NCBI GenBank assembly: GCA_000333855.2
Contig: CM007330.1
Coordinates: 1 to 11,690, forward strand
Source: Endotrypanum monterogeii
Taxonomy: Eukaryota; Euglenozoa; Kinetoplastea; Trypanosomatida; Trypanosomatidae
Length of the DNA stretch: 11,690 nt
Direction: 5' to 3'
Part shown: one piece after another, positions 1-8,159 of the stretch
How the letters are laid out: each line of letters opens with the position of its first letter
How positions within the stretch are numbered: position 1 is the first letter of the stretch
Program-made: the position numbers and the translations under genes
Notes under the pieces: model-generated
The model's database searches: none
What the model was told of the DNA's origin: nothing
What the model saw: only the letters and a program-made list of their open reading frames with translations

Positions 1-1289
1 AATAACGTTCGAAAAAGCAAAGAAGTAAAGATAATAGTTAGGGATTCTAAGGAAGGAAATAGAAAACTGGAAAACCTATGGGCTACAATAAAGTCTAGGG
101 ATGTGGCAGACTAAGATAAGTGTTGGCCTCGCTAACCTCCGTGGCACATGGGGAGCGAAAGGCGATGCAGCTTTAGCCATAACGGCCTTCGCAAAAAAAA
201 AAAAAATTCTGCTGGCGAGGTAACCTGAGAGAGGGAGATGGGTAAGCCTTGAAAGACATAGAAAAGTTGCGGAGTTTCGCTTGCACTGGTCGAAAGCAGA
301 GTGACCAAGATGCCGTTTTTGCCCATGGGCCTCATGATCTGCTATGTTCCCCTGCTTTTTTGCACTAGGAAAGAGCTTTTTATGAACCGTTTACGTTCTG
401 TACAATTCTTTTTTTCCCATCTTGCTGCATAGCAATTCAGAGCTGTGCCAACCAAAGAAAGGGAGCCAGTAAAAAAAGCAGCAGCAGCCTATTGAGACTA
501 GTTCCCTGCCATTTGATAAAAAAGAAAAAATGATCCCGACGGTTCCGTGAAGCTGGTAAAGTTATGGAAAAGCACCCACAAAGTGAAACCAGGGGGTTTC
601 TACCTGCTTGGTAAAACACAAAGCTACACCCCCTTCTTCACCATCAGGCGGCTCACACCGATGGCTGGAAGCACCAAACAAAAACAACCAGAAAAAGCTA
701 TTGACACAAAGTCTGGGGGGAGAAAGAAATAGCGGGCAGCAGAAAAGAATTAGGCTCTAAGCCCAACTTCCGGCGCACAGGAAAAGATGCCTCAGAGGAC
801 GCAGCCGAGGCTGCTACTTACCACTTTTGTTTTCGTCTACAAAACCAAGAAACAAGGCTTCACACGCAGCACCGGACCCCACTAAAGACCCAAAAGGATC
901 TGCTCCCACGACCCCTGTCTGAAGCCCTGTTTGGTAGCCATGCGGCTCGCTGGCTTTCCACCGGGGCCGAAATGCCCCCACCCATGGCCGCCTCGTAAAA
1001 GACAGTTCGCACTTTTTCTTTTGCTAGAAACCGACTTCCAATAACAAAAAAGGACACGGAGATTATAAACCGATCCTCCCGCTGACTCTTTCCGGTTAGA
1101 GAATCCTTCCCGTCCCTTCTGCCAGCAAACAAACGATCGCACACAAGGCGCCCAGGACCCTTGCCAGCCAGCAGTTTTGCGTGGCCCCTTTTCCCCGGTG
1201 ACAATACGCCTGTGACGCCAGGCGCCTCGAGACTGACAGGTTCTCGAAAAAAACCCTTGCCGGGGAGTGCTTCGTGGCAAGGCTCTGTG
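1..1289. other. Gene-free region, left end
   Basis: I see no supportable gene. The open frames here are short, overlap on both strands, and match no protein family I recognise. The composition is ordinary spacer with A runs (for example 194-206 and around 520-530) and many short direct runs. No tRNA A/B-box pair, spliced-leader or 5S rRNA sequence was found. Confidence 0.6.
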
Positions 1290-1840
1290 GCGAAGGCCCG
1301 GTGTCATCGGACGCCTCACACTTGCACCGTCGGTTTTTTCCCGGGCCCTGCTTTACAGACGCATCACCACTCCACCCCGGGGGGCGCGGCAGCAGCGCCC
1401 CCCTGCGAGAGGGACACCCCCAAACCCGCCCCCGAAGCGACAAAAAGAAAACCACGCCCGCCGGAGCCGACACCCCACAGACCACACGACCGCGCCCGAA
1501 AAAAAAAAGACCCCCGAGGCCGGCCCCTGCGCATGGGCACCCCACATGCCCTTGGGGGGGGTCCTGAGGCCGCCCTCGCCAGCCGCAAAACCGGCCGGCG
1601 GCCAAGGCGGGCCCGCGCCCACGGAAATTTGCGCAATAAAAGTCGAGCATGTTTTCCTCCAATGTGGTGTGCTTACCCCTGCCTTGGTCTAAGCCCCGCG
1701 CCGCCCGATCCGCCGACGTTCGGCTGATGAAGCGCAAGAAGTTGAACGAACCCTCCCCAAGACCACACGTCCACGAAAAGACATGCGGGCGCGCCTCGCG
1801 TTGCGCGGCAGAGGCGGCGGCGGGGAGTGCGGGTTGAAGG
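1290..1840. other. GC-rich island with strong strand asymmetry
   Basis: This block is clearly richer in G and C than the flanks. Its core, 1372-1527, contains one T (at 1404) on the plus strand, so the minus strand almost lacks A and is G-rich. G runs on the minus strand include those opposite C at 1398-1403, 1417-1421, 1425-1427 and 1429-1433. Open frames of 188 and 213 codons overlap here on opposite strands, but the lack of T removes stop codons from all six frames, so they are not evidence of coding. Function unknown; a transcription-boundary element is one possibility. Confidence 0.7.
1379..1403. repeat. Perfect GC hairpin, 9-bp stem and 7-nt loop
   Basis: GGGGGGCGC at 1379-1387 pairs with GCGCCCCCC at 1395-1403 around the loop GGCAGCA (1388-1394). 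All nine pairs are G-C. No T run follows on either strand, so it is not a bacterial-type terminator. It sits at the edge of the T-free core. Confidence 0.85.
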
Positions 1841-3395
1841 TGAGCACCATTAGAAATAAGGCGTGCAATTGAGTTTTAATTCGAACACCCGCGCTTTTGT
1901 TCAAGAGCTAGGGGCAAAACTGAAAGATGAGAAGGGGCAAAGGAACGAGCTGGAGGGGGGGGGGTGAGAAGTGGCCCGCACAAAAGAACGCGGCGGATAA
2001 CAAGGTTCGCTGGACTGCGAATTACGAGTGCACATCCTCGATGCTACCGTCGATGATCTGTCATGTCATTTGATTGGCTGGAATTAAAGAAAGAGAGCAG
2101 TGGACACCATTTTGTCGACGAGGTGTGTGTCCGCGCGCCAGATCGGGCAGCGAACAGAGCAACGGTGTGAGCGGGGGCCTAGCGAGATATGAAGTGAAAA
2201 AGAGCTCCATCGTCGTTCGACCAGGTACCGGGGATTAACAGCTGACTTGAAAGTGAATGGTGTGTCTACCAATATAGTTCAAGATGAGGTGAATCGCTCC
2301 ATGACTGTAACTCATCTCACTCACGATTGTCGAGGGAAAGGTGTGGTCAAGACAATGGAGGACCTCACTGGTTCAAAAACAAATTACGCTTAAAGAGGCA
2401 AAAAAAAAAACACTAGGAAAACACACAGTACAGGAGTGGCCTTGAGCACAAGCAACAAACAACACTACCTGCTACAGAGACAAACAAACCGCGACTGTAT
2501 TGAAGTCAGGGGCCACTTTTGATTACGATTTTTTTTTTACCTACCGTCTGACATGATTTTATCTGCACAGGAGTCTGGCGCGACTAGACGAACAAGAGAA
2601 ATTCAACAGTAGCGCAGCGAACCGTTTGCCCAGACACATGTGTGTAGCCCATGGGATCAACCACACACCTCAGTGTAGACGAAGAAGAGGAGCGGGGGAA
2701 AAAAAAGGGGAATTGAGAAGAAGTCGTTCGAGGCGTACATTTACCCACTGCCCCCATTCATGAAGGTGATCTACTTCAAAAGAAGAATTCAAGACAAAAA
2801 AAGAGAAGAAAGAAAACGAGAGCGTTCGTATCAGATTACGTACACGAACACAAACAGAATATCAGGCTCCCTGTCTCTGCTGCAAAGAAGGAATCGTATC
2901 GAGAAAGGCCAAGGATCAAGATGTAAATGCGGCCTTTTTTTCCATGTGCTCTGAGACGTCTTGCACCGCTCTAGCAGTGAAAAAAAGACACTTCCTAGCC
3001 GAGCAACACCCGACTCTTCATTTGTTCCATTGAGATAAAACGAGAGAGGCTGGCGAGCCGAAAAGGGGAGACAGTATAGCGAGAAAGTAACACTGTACAT
3101 GTCCCTGCTGTCCTTTTTTCGCTGATTCTTCTTGGCATCTGCCATACAAAACGCGTACACACAAATGCATACGAAAAAAAGTAGAAGTAACAAAAGTTAG
3201 TGGTACCCCCTTGAGGAGACTAGTCAACGGAAAGACGAAGCTGGGGGCAGACAAAAAAATAGAGAAGGGAAGGGCAACAGCGGTAGTCGGACCTGGAGAT
3301 AGATTGCATTGTGGCCAACGTGTAATGAAAAAAAAAAGAAACTATATATATATATATATGTATACAAACAACATAAGGGTGATCAGACGTTGACG
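1841..3395. other. Gene-free spacer downstream of the desaturase
   Basis: No ATG-started gene is supported. The stretch holds homopolymers (G10 at 1955-1964, A runs near 2400-2410, T runs near 2529-2538) and purine-rich plus-strand segments near 2685-2725 and 2778-2822, which are pyrimidine tracts on the minus strand. A minus-strand open frame at 2831-3193 with a hydrophobic start begins with TTG in homopolymer-rich sequence and is not accepted as a gene. Confidence 0.55.
3343..3359. repeat. TA dinucleotide microsatellite
   Basis: Uninterrupted alternating T and A over 17 nt, preceded by a 10-nt A run. It lies in the 3' flank of the desaturase and is prone to length change and local melting. 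Confidence 0.9.
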
Positions 3396-3455
3396 CTACA
3401 GCGAATTCACAGACAAGGTGAGAGGGAGAAAAAGGAAAGAGGGGACGAAGAGAAG
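3396..3455 (-). promoter_or_regulatory. Pyrimidine tract downstream of the desaturase (orphan acceptor or poly(A)-directing element)
   Basis: Positions 3420-3455 are purine on the plus strand except one C at 3446, giving a 36-nt minus-strand pyrimidine tract about 130 nt after the desaturase stop. The first AG below it on the minus strand is at 3397-3396. In trypanosomatids such a tract both selects the upstream gene's poly(A) site and directs trans-splicing of the next RNA. No ATG-started gene follows here, so its second role is unclear. Confidence 0.4.
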
Positions 3456-3587
3456 CATGGCAACTGCTCCAAAACACAGCAAAGTAAAAAAAAAAGATAT
3501 ACAGGAGGAGCCCATAGACTTACCATTGTAGAATGTGGTGGTGGCGAAATGTAGATGTGCCACTACCCGCCTCAGTTGTAATTGTAT

Positions 3588-4838
3588 CTAGTACGACGTC
3601 ACACCGTGTCCTGTGCTCTTACTTTTGTCTACATTGCGCACATCTTTGTCGCTTCTAGTCTCCTTCCTGGCGAAACCATAGAACACGCTAATGCCCTCGG
3701 ACGGTATGACGTAGCGACACTCCCTCCACGTTTCACAGAGCATCTCGACGAGCGAGCGGTCGTCGACAACGTAGGAGTCGCCGATTATGTCCTTGATGTG
3801 ATGGCGTGTCACTTCAATCGCGTTGTAGAAAGGCATCTGGCTGAAGAGATGATGTACGACATGGGAGTTGTTGATGTAATGCAACCAGTCATTGATTATG
3901 TAGCCGTAGTCGCGGTCAACGGTGGCGATGGCCCCGCGCACAAACGACCAGTGCTCCTGCGTGTAGTGCGGGATGCGCAGGTCTGAATGCTGAAGGTAGG
4001 TGACGTAAAGCAGCCAGAAATTTGTCCACAGGTAGGGGATGACATACCAGCAAAATATGTTGTAGGCGCCGTACCGGTAGGTGCAGAGACCCAAGACAAA
4101 CAGCGCAGCCATGATGCCAACGTCGGAAAGGACGATATCGTGCCGGTCGCTCGGGTTGAACAGCGGTGACGAGGGCTCGAAGTGGTTGGTGCGGCGACCA
4201 TAATCCTGACTGGCGATGTTGGTCAAGAGGTATACCGGCCAACCGAACGTGAATATGACAAACATGTTCCACAGCATCACCAACGGTGTCTCCTCAATGA
4301 GCTCTATAACACGCTGCTCTTTGCGCGGCACAAACGCTGTGTCCTTGGTAAGGTGGTTCGTGTGCTTGTGGTGGTTACCGTGACTGATGCGCCAGCTGTG
4401 GTAGGGAACAAGGATCGCAGAGTCGAGCAGAAAGCCGACAGCGTTGTTGAAGGAGCGGTATGGGCTGAAGGCCTGGTGGCCGCACTCGTGAGCGAGCACA
4501 AAAATAGCGAAGCCATTCAGGCCCTGAGCTACACCAAACACGGTCCACGCCGCAAGCTTCACGGCGCCGACTACCATCCAGCTAACGATGTTCGCACCGG
4601 CCACACCATACACCACTCCTTCGAATGCAGCTAAGAGCGGCATCACTGCGCGATACATAATGAAGTACAGCGCCATCACCTGACAAATGTCACGGAAGAC
4701 GTAATACATGCTACGTACAGCGGATCGCTCAAAGTATTTGGCGGGGATTTGATCCTGTATCTGCTTGATGGTTAGCTCCTTCGGTGGAACGACCACGTCA
4801 ACATTTCCGTTTCGCCCTGCCTTGAGCCTAGACTTCAT
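3588..4838 (-). CDS. Membrane fatty acid desaturase, oleate Δ12 (FAD2-like) type
   Basis: Predicted di-iron membrane desaturase that inserts a second double bond into an oleoyl chain, probably at the ER (family knowledge). In the 416-aa protein the three histidine boxes are intact: HECGH at 117-121, HGNHH at 153-157 (followed by KHTNH) and HVVHH at 326-330. The N-terminal stretch at about 19-50 (KELTIKQIQDQIP...FERS) matches the usual FAD2-type start. Hydrophobic segments lie near 51-72, 82-116, 184-207, 239-256 and 260-283. There is no fused cytochrome b5 domain. HECGH in box 1 favours Δ12 over ω3 enzymes, which more often have HDCGH, but an ω3 or Δ15-type paralogue cannot be excluded. The start is the ATG at 4838: the frame continues upstream to a GTG at 4973, but no in-frame ATG exists there and a splice acceptor sits 14 nt before 4838. 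Stop is TAG. The C-terminal 30 residues are hydrophilic without an obvious dilysine signal. Confidence 0.93.
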   Translation of the reverse strand: MKSRLKAGRNGNVDVVVPPKELTIKQIQDQIPAKYFERSAVRSMYYVFRDICQVMALYFIMYRAVMPLLAAFEGVVYGVAGANIVSWMVVGAVKLAAWTVFGVAQGLNGFAIFVLAHECGHQAFSPYRSFNNAVGFLLDSAILVPYHSWRISHGNHHKHTNHLTKDTAFVPRKEQRVIELIEETPLVMLWNMFVIFTFGWPVYLLTNIASQDYGRRTNHFEPSSPLFNPSDRHDIVLSDVGIMAALFVLGLCTYRYGAYNIFCWYVIPYLWTNFWLLYVTYLQHSDLRIPHYTQEHWSFVRGAIATVDRDYGYIINDWLHYINNSHVVHHLFSQMPFYNAIEVTRHHIKDIIGDSYVVDDRSLVEMLCETWRECRYVIPSEGISVFYGFARKETRSDKDVRNVDKSKSTGHGVTSY

Positions 4839-4852
4839 GGCTGTAACGACTT

Positions 4853-4868
4853 CTGAAAAAAGAGAAAT
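4853..4868 (-). promoter_or_regulatory. Likely spliced-leader acceptor for the desaturase mRNA
   Basis: Read on the minus strand this is a pyrimidine tract ending in CTCTTTTTTCAG. The AG is at 4854-4853. Splicing here leaves a leader of 14 nt before the ATG at 4838, in addition to the spliced leader. There is no ATG in that leader. The pattern is a textbook trypanosomatid trans-splice acceptor; use in vivo is inferred. Confidence 0.72.
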
Positions 4869-4984
4869 GTTTAGACGCGTATGTGCGAGGGGTGCGTGTC
4901 GTTGACAGAATGCTGACTGCGCACTGTAACGGCTTACCCACCTGTTTTCTCTGCCCTCGATCACCCGTTGCACAGATCTATGAG

Positions 4985-5014
4985 CTTCGGGGGATCAAAA
5001 AAAAAAAGGAGGAG
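4985..5014 (-). promoter_or_regulatory. Alternative upstream polypyrimidine tract and AG for the desaturase
   Basis: On the minus strand CTCC followed by eleven T (5007-4997) leads to the first AG at 4986-4985. Splicing here would give a leader of about 146 nt. No ATG lies between this site and 4838 in any frame, so the same protein would be made from either acceptor. Which site is used cannot be decided from sequence alone. Confidence 0.45.
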
Positions 5015-5044
5015 TACTCACGTGGCGTGTGTGTAGGTGTGTAG

Positions 5045-5045
<1 letters not shown>

Positions 5046-5078
<33 letters not shown>
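5046..5078. repeat. GT dinucleotide microsatellite
   Basis: A 33-nt uninterrupted alternating T/G tract, preceded by an imperfect GT-rich stretch from about 5024. On the minus strand it is a CA repeat just upstream of the distal desaturase acceptor, so the mature leader probably excludes it. Alternating GT can adopt Z-form DNA. Confidence 0.92.
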
Positions 5079-5079
<1 letters not shown>

Positions 5080-6345
5080 TAGGAGGACAAATTGAACTCT
5101 CCTGAGACACGCGATATTTTAAAAGATCAACTAGCAGGAGAAAGGAAACAAAAAAGAAAACGGACATACGGAAGCTATACCAGATGCCAAGACAGTGCTG
5201 CAAACATGTCTCAAGGTGAGACCTCACCCCACCCTTCAGCTGTGCTCCCCTGCTTTTCTGTGGCTCCAAGAGTCACGCACCAGCCAGCCGCTGGAGTACA
5301 AGAGAAAAGCGTTCCTCGTCAGGAGTGCAGCCATCAAACGTCATGCAGCCAGAAAACGATCAGAGAAACGCCTCATTGTCACCCACTCGGCGCCACGTCA
5401 TCACGCATAAAGTCTGCGCGAAACCCACCTGATGCCGGACAACTGCTGCTAGTGAGCATAGAGAGGGGATGATTGGCATCCTGTAGACCTGTCGTCTGGA
5501 AATCGCAACATGACCAGCTGTGCATCAACAGGTCGGTCGACAAGAGGCAGTAGTAGGTGCACAAAAAAATTTTCCTAGGATCTATGCGCGCGTTGATGTG
5601 CTGCTGTGGCAATTCCTTTTTGTTTTGAGAGAAATGAAAGCGTCACCAAAGCCAAGCATGTACAACAAGTGCAGTGACGTCTGCTAGAAGAAAAACAAAA
5701 AGTGAGCCGAAGGAAAGCAGACATCGGTTGCTAACCTGGTTCAAGTTGAGAAGAGTAGGAAAAGATGAGCACGGTAACAAGAACAAAATTTTTAAAAACC
5801 AACACAGGAGAGAAGAAGAAACGTGTGAACAGACGACCGCGCGAAAAATAAAAAAATAAATAAAGGATTGGCTTCGTTGCTCACAGTATCGCTGGAACAC
5901 ACAGGTGTGGGGTGATATCCTGGAAAGTGCGCACCCAGACACACATCGTGACGGTGAAGATACCCGGAGTGGCTTCGAAAAGAATGCGTTGCAGCTGTTG
6001 CGCCTAGGCATGTACCGCCGCTGAGGCTTGACCTCACCCTCTGTATTCCTGCGACGCCTCTATGGTGTTTACGTGAGCGAAGTGAGGAAAAAAAGCCCAA
6101 GACATGATCGCAATGCACCAGTGATGTGGGTTTGTTCATGCAAAGGTGAGCATTTCTGAAAGTGGATCGTGTAAATACGCTGGCAGAAGTACTCATCCTG
6201 AGTTCGCCTGTGCTTTCGACGCTTGCATTATTATTTGTTTTTTTTGGAGCGTATCGAAATGCCTCACCTTAGACAATACTCCTTCTTCCTCAACGCAGCG
6301 AAGCATGTGACTGGTGCAGGCCTTTTTTCATGATTTCACTCTAAT
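5079..6345. other. Gene-free intergenic spacer, desaturase-proximal part
   Basis: Open frames on both strands are up to about 134 codons, low in complexity, without recognisable domains, and several start with TTG or GTG. AT-rich segments include an A/T-rich stretch at 5788-5802 and an AAAT-like run at 5845-5863. I see no RNA gene. Part of it probably forms the 3' UTR of the upstream transporter transcript or is discarded spacer. Confidence 0.5.
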
Positions 6346-6361
6346 CCCCCATGCATGGGGG
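6346..6361. repeat. Perfect 16-bp palindrome
   Basis: CCCCCATGCATGGGGG is identical to its reverse complement. It lies in a short segment with further inverted repeats (6431-6445 and 6467-6483). Its two-fold symmetry fits a dimeric protein site or a local hairpin, but no function is known to me. Confidence 0.88.
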
Positions 6362-6430
6362 GAAATAGCTGGGGTGCAACGCCCTTGGGTCCCCTCTCTT
6401 CACAAATCTTTAGAGGGCACCGGATCATTA

Positions 6431-6445
6431 CCTGGCATCCCCAGG
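6431..6445. repeat. Short inverted repeat, 5-bp stem
   Basis: CCTGG at 6431-6435 pairs with CCAGG at 6441-6445 over a 5-nt loop. Weak alone; notable only because it sits between the 16-bp palindrome and the 7-bp stem at 6467-6483. Confidence 0.6.
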
Positions 6446-6466
6446 CTCCCGAGAAACAAAACAATT

Positions 6467-6483
6467 GCATTGCCAAGCAATGC
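6467..6483. repeat. Short inverted repeat, 7-bp stem with 3-nt loop
   Basis: GCATTGC at 6467-6473 pairs perfectly with GCAATGC at 6477-6483 around CAA. It is the third inverted repeat within about 140 nt. A structured RNA is conceivable, but no known RNA family is recognised. Confidence 0.75.
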
Positions 6484-7072
6484 CAGCATGGACCAAAAGA
6501 TGTCCAGCATAGATGGGTATGTCTGGCTGTATGTGTATATTCTTTTCGTGTGCGCTAAGCGAGCGACTTACACGAGCAACCCCTCGTTACCTTGTGGAGG
6601 GGCCGCAGTGTGTACGAAAAGTGAGATGTTGGCTAACTAGTCTCTGCTGCGCGGACCTTTATTTTTTCCAAAGGGGGTACCGGGCAGTTGGATCTATTTC
6701 CTTTTGCCTCACAATACGGACCCTATCAACGCAGTGTATACAGACAAGAAACAAAAACACATCTGTATACACGACGAGCTTGAGCTCATAATCAAAAGGC
6801 ACTAAACCAGCCCAGGTGCAGAAGCATCCATCGAGGATCAAGAGAGAAAAACACCACTCCGTGAATGGGCGTGGCTAACGGCGAGCGATGCAAATAGTAA
6901 AAAAAAAGGTAAAGTAGCTCACAGCCCAAAAGGCCGAGTTGACCACAGTCCCCACCAAAAAAAAAAAAACAGAAAGTGGTAAAACAAATCCTTGTAGCGT
7001 TTTTCCTTTTTTTCTCGTGTTACCCTCTGGTGTTCCACCTACTCTACAAACACACACGCACACAAGAACTCA
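6484..7072. other. Gene-free intergenic spacer, central part
   Basis: No supportable gene on either strand. It contains A runs at 6900-6908 and 6957-6969 (13 A) and a CA-rich stretch at about 7050-7062. Open frames are below 110 codons and unlike any family I know. Confidence 0.5.
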
Positions 7073-7098
7073 TTTTTTTTTTTTTGGGGGGGGGGGGG
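7073..7098. repeat. T13-G13 homopolymer junction
   Basis: Thirteen T at 7073-7085 pass directly into thirteen G at 7086-7098. The minus strand therefore reads C13 then A13. Such tracts are length-unstable and error-prone in sequencing, so the exact lengths should be treated with care. Confidence 0.85.
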
Positions 7099-7276
7099 AA
7101 TTCGAGAAAGAAAAATGTAAAACAAGCAATACTTTTCAAGGCCCCGTTATGCTTTCTCGTATTTGACATGAGGATAACCTTAACGGCACGCAGACTCAAA
7201 AATGAGAGCCGAACGAAATGGATGTTTCCGAAGAGAATCGGGGAGGCACTTGGGAGTTGAGCATTACGGAACTTCA

Positions 7277-7312
7277 CCCCTCCACCCCCCACCACCCCAC
7301 CACCAGACACCC
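7277..7312 (-). other. Candidate G-quadruplex tract, minus strand
   Basis: C runs at 7277-7280, 7285-7290, 7295-7298 and 7310-7312 give four minus-strand G runs of 4, 6, 4 and 3, separated by loops of 4, 4 and 11 nt. The G-rich strand is the sense strand of both genes, so the structure could form in RNA as well as DNA. Confidence 0.6.
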
Positions 7313-7494
7313 AGGAAGAAGAGTCCAAATGGAAGGGTAATGTTTGCACGACGTCGCCGCCCCCGTCATATGTGGTGGACTACACACCCCCATAAGCGAC
7401 CTCACTTTTCCTTCAGAACCGGTAACACAATCCTCCTCCTCATTCCATCGGTGTGTTTCGTTAAACGCTCCACTCCTGAGCCGTTGCCAAGACT

Positions 7495-7516
7495 CCCCCC
7501 TCCCCTCCCCCCCCCC
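7495..7516 (-). other. Very G-rich tract, minus strand (G-quadruplex candidate)
   Basis: On the plus strand C6-T-C4-T-C10 fills 22 nt; the minus strand reads G10-A-G4-A-G6. Single-base loops and long G runs make this a strong quadruplex candidate. It is an unbroken homopurine:homopyrimidine tract and may also form a triplex. Confidence 0.7.
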
Positions 7517-8159
7517 GCAATATCACAGTAGAGCATCGCAGAAATGGAGAAATCGTCGGGGGCAACGATACACACAGAGAACCAAATAGGAAAACGCTGG
7601 GAAAAGAAAAAAAAACCTTGAACAGGAAAAAAGACGGCGGGAGGTAGATGGAATAAAGCACCGTCGCACCCATACATTCTCGGTCTCTCAAACGCACCAA
7701 CGCCCGCTGCCGTGGTGGCAGCATCTTTGAGAGGAGGTGAGCATGTAGATTTACTGGGACGCTAGACGCTTCCCCTCTCGAAGGCAGCCACGCGGCTGGT
7801 TTTGATGACCGGCGCACACGCGTGTTTGCATCGACACGACACTGAGCACAAGGAAACCCCTGAAAGACAGAAAATAGAAAAGATGGCAAAAAAAAAGTAG
7901 ATATTGATGTTTTACGAAAAAAAGACTGCGAATGCGCCATCTTATAAAGTTCGTCACTTCTTCTCTAGACCTGTGAACCCACTTTGTACCGAGTCGCCAA
8001 TGTCCATGTGGTGAAGTGAGAAGGATGAGCGCGCCTTCGCTTGCTCGGTGGGGTGAAGGAGAGACGGTCAGCTGTGGCGAGATAAACACCTGAGGTCACC
8101 CTCTCCTGTTGTGCCCACTTACGCAATGCGCAGATTCGTAAAATGAAATGGAGTCAATC
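7517..8159. other. Gene-free intergenic spacer
   Basis: Overlapping minus-strand open frames of 159 and 112 codons cross this stretch but are rich in low-complexity Phe/Ser runs from T tracts and match nothing I recognise. A weak C/D-box-like pair (TGATGA near 7804, CTGA near 7841) is too short and lacks a terminal stem. Confidence 0.5.

Noticed and set aside
1161..1727. 188-codon plus-strand open frame
   Set aside because: Same cause: a T-poor region with no stops. The protein would be a Pro/Arg/Lys-rich low-complexity string without domains.
1096..1737. 213-codon minus-strand open frame in the GC island
   Set aside because: The lack of T on the plus strand (1372-1527) removes stops from all six frames. 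The frame overlaps similar ones on both strands, is low in complexity, and resembles no family.
2214..2230. GTTCGA B-box-like motifs near 2217 and 2726
   Set aside because: Neither has an A box or a cloverleaf fold upstream; single six-base matches are expected by chance.
2831..3193. 120-codon minus-strand open frame with a signal-peptide-like start
   Set aside because: It starts with TTG and the hydrophobic start comes from T-rich spacer. No domain follows.
4839..4973. 45-codon N-terminal extension of the desaturase
   Set aside because: It begins with GTG, contains no ATG, and includes a splice acceptor (4854-4853), so it is leader sequence.
5092..5472. 126-codon plus-strand open frame
   Set aside because: TTG start, opposite strand to both genes, no recognisable domain or composition typical of a coding region.
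7804..7844. Possible C/D snoRNA (TGATGA and CTGA boxes)
   Set aside because: About 40 nt between the boxes is too short for typical trypanosomatid members, and there is no terminal stem or tandem cluster.
7461..8089. Overlapping minus-strand open frames of 159 and 112 codons
   Set aside because: They overlap in different frames and consist largely of Phe/Ser runs from homopolymers; no family match.
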